Origin: Alcanivorax jadensis T9
GTDB taxonomy: Bacteria; Pseudomonadota; Gammaproteobacteria; Pseudomonadales; Alcanivoracaceae
Direction: 5' to 3'
Length of the DNA: 64,000 nt
Assembly: GCF_000756655.1 (NCBI RefSeq)
Contig: NZ_ARXU01000006.1
Span: 124,001 to 188,000, forward strand
In this document: piece by piece, positions 62,170 to 64,000 of the stretch
How the letters are laid out: every line of letters starts with the position of its first letter
Numbering within the stretch: position 1 is the stretch's first letter
Translations under genes and position numbers: made by a program
The notes under the pieces: generated by a model
Told to the model about the DNA's origin: nothing
Seen by the model: the letters and a program-made list of their open reading frames with translations, nothing else
The model's database searches: none

Positions 62170-62835
62170 TTACCCCAGACTCTTCGGTGTCAGCCAGATG
62201 CCTTCCGCACTGACCGTCTGAGTATCGCCGTGCCAGATGCCGCCTTCCACAAAGATCTTGCGCCCTTCCTGGCCGGTAATACGGGCCCGGCAGTGGATGG
62301 TGTCTTCGATGGGAGTGGCTGCCAGATAACGAATATTCAGGGTACCGGTGACGCCCAACCGGAAGGCCGCATGCAAGGCCCGGGACAGCGCCGCGTCCAG
62401 CAGCCAGGCGATCACGCCGCCGTGCACCCGCCCCGGTGGTCCCTGGTATTGCAGCCCCAGGCGCAGCGCCCCTTCAATGCCGTTCTGGTCTTCCTGCAGC
62501 CACTCCACCTGGGGGGCAATGGGATTGGACGGTCCACCCACCGGGTCGTAATCCATCATGTGGAAGATATCCTCGGCGGTGGCCGAGCCGGTGAACAGCT
62601 TGCGATTGGCCGCCCGGGTATCACGACGATCCGGCTCCCCCACCGTTGCCACCAGCGCTTCCAGCTGATCGGCCCAGCCACTCAGAGTATCAATATCCCC
62701 CTCGGCCCGGATCAACCGCTCCGCCAGGGTCTGCATGGCCGCACTGATACGCCGACGCTCAACAAAATCCGCAGGCACAGGTTCGTTGTTGTAGGCCTTT
62801 TGCAACTCGAAAGGGCCGAAGGTTTTATTAGACAT
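62170..62835 (-). CDS. PaaI-type hotdog thioesterase with helical N-terminus (upstream copy)
   Basis: A 221-residue paralogue of the next gene with the same layout: helical N-terminal part, then YQGPPGRVHGGVIAWLLDAA and LNIRYLAATPIEDTIHCRAR. The two share GPPGRVHGGV and LNIRYLA blocks and arose by tandem duplication. Acyl-CoA thioesterase activity is inferred from the family. ATG 62835 starts MSNKTFGPFELQKAYNN; the upstream frame runs into the 7-nt repeat arrays and is spurious. Confidence 0.87.
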   Translation of the reverse strand: MSNKTFGPFELQKAYNNEPVPADFVERRRISAAMQTLAERLIRAEGDIDTLSGWADQLEALVATVGEPDRRDTRAANRKLFTGSATAEDIFHMMDYDPVGGPSNPIAPQVEWLQEDQNGIEGALRLGLQYQGPPGRVHGGVIAWLLDAALSRALHAAFRLGVTGTLNIRYLAATPIEDTIHCRARITGQEGRKIFVEGGIWHGDTQTVSAEGIWLTPKSLG

Positions 62836-62843
62836 AAATGTCT

Positions 62844-63023
62844 CAGTTGACAGTTGATAGTGGACAGTTGACAGCGAAAAGCTTTCAAACAATCGTTTGA
62901 TTCTGAGGGTAGGATCAGGACAGCTCAAGGCCCGAACAGGACATAAAAAAGGCGGACATGGCCACGCCATTTCCGCCTTTTTCAGTTTCCAGCTGTCAAC
63001 TGTCCACTATCAACTGTCAATTG
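62844..63023. repeat. Inverted 7-nt repeat arrays with hairpin terminator
   Basis: Left array 62844-62875 (CAGTTGA-CAGTTGA-TAGTGGA-CAGTTGA) and right array 62992-63023 are inverse complements in 31 of 32 positions. A hairpin (AAAAAGGCGGA...TCCGCCTTTTT, about 62945-62982) between them is a good terminator for purL. The left array forms the 5' leader of the thioesterase gene. Confidence 0.9.
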
Positions 63024-63026
63024 CTC

Positions 63027-64000
63027 TTAACCGACCCACTTCCGCGCATTGGCAAACATCCGCAGCCAGGGGCCGTTTTCATGGCCGCGCCAGTCGTCCG
63101 GGATCCAGCTGTTCTGCAGTACCCGGAACACCCGCTCCGGATGCGGCATCATGATGGTGACGCGGCCGTCGGTGGTGGTGAAACCGGTAACGCCCTGGGG
63201 CGAGCCGTTGGGGTTCGCCGGATACTGTTCCGCCGGATTGCCCTGACCATTTACATAGCGCAGGGCCACCAGACGCTGCTCGATGTTGCGATTCAGGGCT
63301 TCATCCCCCAGTTCCACACGGCCTTCGCCGTGGGCCACGGCGATAGGGATACGGGTACCGGCCATGTCCTTGAGCAGGATGGAGGGGGAATCCTGGATTT
63401 CCACCAGGGAAGTCCGCGCCTCAAACTGCTCGGACAGGTTGCGCACGAAGCGCGGCCAGTGCTCGGCACCGGGGATCAGGTCCTTCAGGTGGGACAGCAT
63501 CTGACAGCCGTTACACACGCCCAGCGCAAAGGTGTCTTCGCGGAAGAAGAAGCGATTGAAGGCTTCGCGCAGCTCCGGGTTGTAGAGCACCGTCTTGGCC
63601 CAGCCTCCGCCAGCACCCAGCACATCCCCGTAGGAGAAACCGCCACAGGCCACCAGGCCCTTGAAGTCATCCAGTTGCACTCGCCCTGCCAACAGGTCGC
63701 TCATGTGAACGTCGATGGCAGAGAAACCCACCCGGTCGAACGCTGCCGCCATTTCGGTCTGGCCATTAACGCCCTGCTCGCGCAGGATCGCCATCTTCGG
63801 CTTGGCTCCACTATTGATATAGGGCGCCGCCGGGTTCTCGGTCATGTCGAAGGTCAGGCGCACATTCAGGCCCGGATTGTTGTTGTCCGGGATGGCCTCG
63901 AATTCCTGGCGGGCACAATCCGGGTTATCGCGCAGGGACTGGATCTGGTAGCTGGTTTCCGCCCAGATACGCTGTAGTTCACGGCGCGGGGTTTCCAGCA
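63027..64000 (-). CDS. purL: Phosphoribosylformylglycinamidine synthase PurL (C-terminal part)
   Basis: The 3' part of the gene; it enters through the right edge (frame open to 64000). It contains the glutamine amidotransferase domain: [60 protein letters not shown] (nucleophile Cys in GVCNGCQ) and the His/Glu pair in [10 protein letters not shown]. This is the large (about 1290-residue) PurL that makes FGAM from FGAR, the fourth step of purine synthesis. It ends at the 7-nt repeat/terminator unit. Confidence 0.97.
   Translation of the reverse strand, partial: LETPRRELQRIWAETSYQIQSLRDNPDCARQEFEAIPDNNNPGLNVRLTFDMTENPAAPYINSGAKPKMAILREQGVNGQTEMAAAFDRVGFSAIDVHMSDLLAGRVQLDDFKGLVACGGFSYGDVLGAGGGWAKTVLYNPELREAFNRFFFREDTFALGVCNGCQMLSHLKDLIPGAEHWPRFVRNLSEQFEARTSLVEIQDSPSILLKDMAGTRIPIAVAHGEGRVELGDEALNRNIEQRLVALRYVNGQGNPAEQYPANPNGSPQGVTGFTTTDGRVTIMMPHPERVFRVLQNSWIPDDWRGHENGPWLRMFANARKWVG

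Noticed and set aside
57598-63023. CRISPR-like arrays
   Set aside because: The 7-nt repeats lack spacers and a repeat length of 23-50 nt; there are no cas genes.

Overview
The window is a chromosomal segment of a gammaproteobacterium, read as a moderately GC-rich marine hydrocarbon degrader of the Alcanivorax type. This placement is an inference from gene content: a GMC alcohol dehydrogenase of the AlkJ/choline dehydrogenase type, paired acyl-CoA dehydrogenases, a family III CoA-transferase, two hotdog thioesterases, a periplasmic cis/trans fatty acid isomerase (cti), a BCCT osmolyte carrier, and a Pseudomonas-like housekeeping order (ffh-rpsP-rimM-trmD-rplS, xerD-dsbC-hom-thrC). No rRNA, tRNA, CRISPR array, prophage, transposase or integron was seen; the only recombinase is the housekeeping XerD.

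Layout. 1-9372 (minus strand) is a Pel exopolysaccharide operon, pelA-pelB-pelC-pelD-pelE-pelF, cut inside pelF by the left edge. Its pelB is split into two coupled genes: an inner-membrane TPR protein and an outer-membrane TPR/beta-barrel protein with its own signal peptide. PelD keeps an RxxD c-di-GMP site and a diguanylate cyclase lies at 49.9 kb, so the polymer is probably c-di-GMP controlled. 9.5-17.7 kb holds an HNH nuclease, a DUF3047 protein, the GMC dehydrogenase, a membrane-anchored beta-helix-like protein, the DEAD-box helicase DeaD, dodecin and Hsp20. 17.9-23.3 kb holds an intact subclass B1 metallo-beta-lactamase with a coupled small exported protein, a nitroreductase, DUF1643, DUF3429 and cti. 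23.8-31.2 kb is largely acyl-CoA and redox metabolism, with a broken LysR regulator.

31.4-43.3 kb holds a Deg-family protease, a methyltransferase, a large exported protein of unknown function, TrmH, a CoA-transferase, a truncated haemoglobin, an Mpo1-like protein, a beta-lactamase-fold serine hydrolase, a BCCT carrier and a porin. 43.8-49.4 kb is the xerD-dsbC-alaC-hom-thrC run. 49.6-55 kb has a small GlsB-like membrane protein, the diguanylate cyclase and the rplS-trmD-rimM-rpsP-ffh block. 55-64 kb has YpjD, a CBS-domain transporter, RssA, DUF1289, gamma-carbonic-anhydrase-like, two NUDIX, NIF3-like and thioesterase genes, and the 3' part of purL.

The most unusual layer is the intergenic DNA. 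There are four repeat classes. (1) About twenty REP-like palindromes with a GTAGGAGC...GCGAA core. (2) Three copies of a 300-380 bp composite element built from a terminator-like hairpin, REP palindromes and a conserved middle module, with short terminal inverted repeats. (3) Inverted arrays of 7-nt repeats flanking terminators or gene ends. (4) Long, often perfect inverted repeats, the largest being two 128-bp arms that duplicate the rpsP promoter in opposite orientation beside ffh. Several repeats supply the stop codon of the neighbouring gene.
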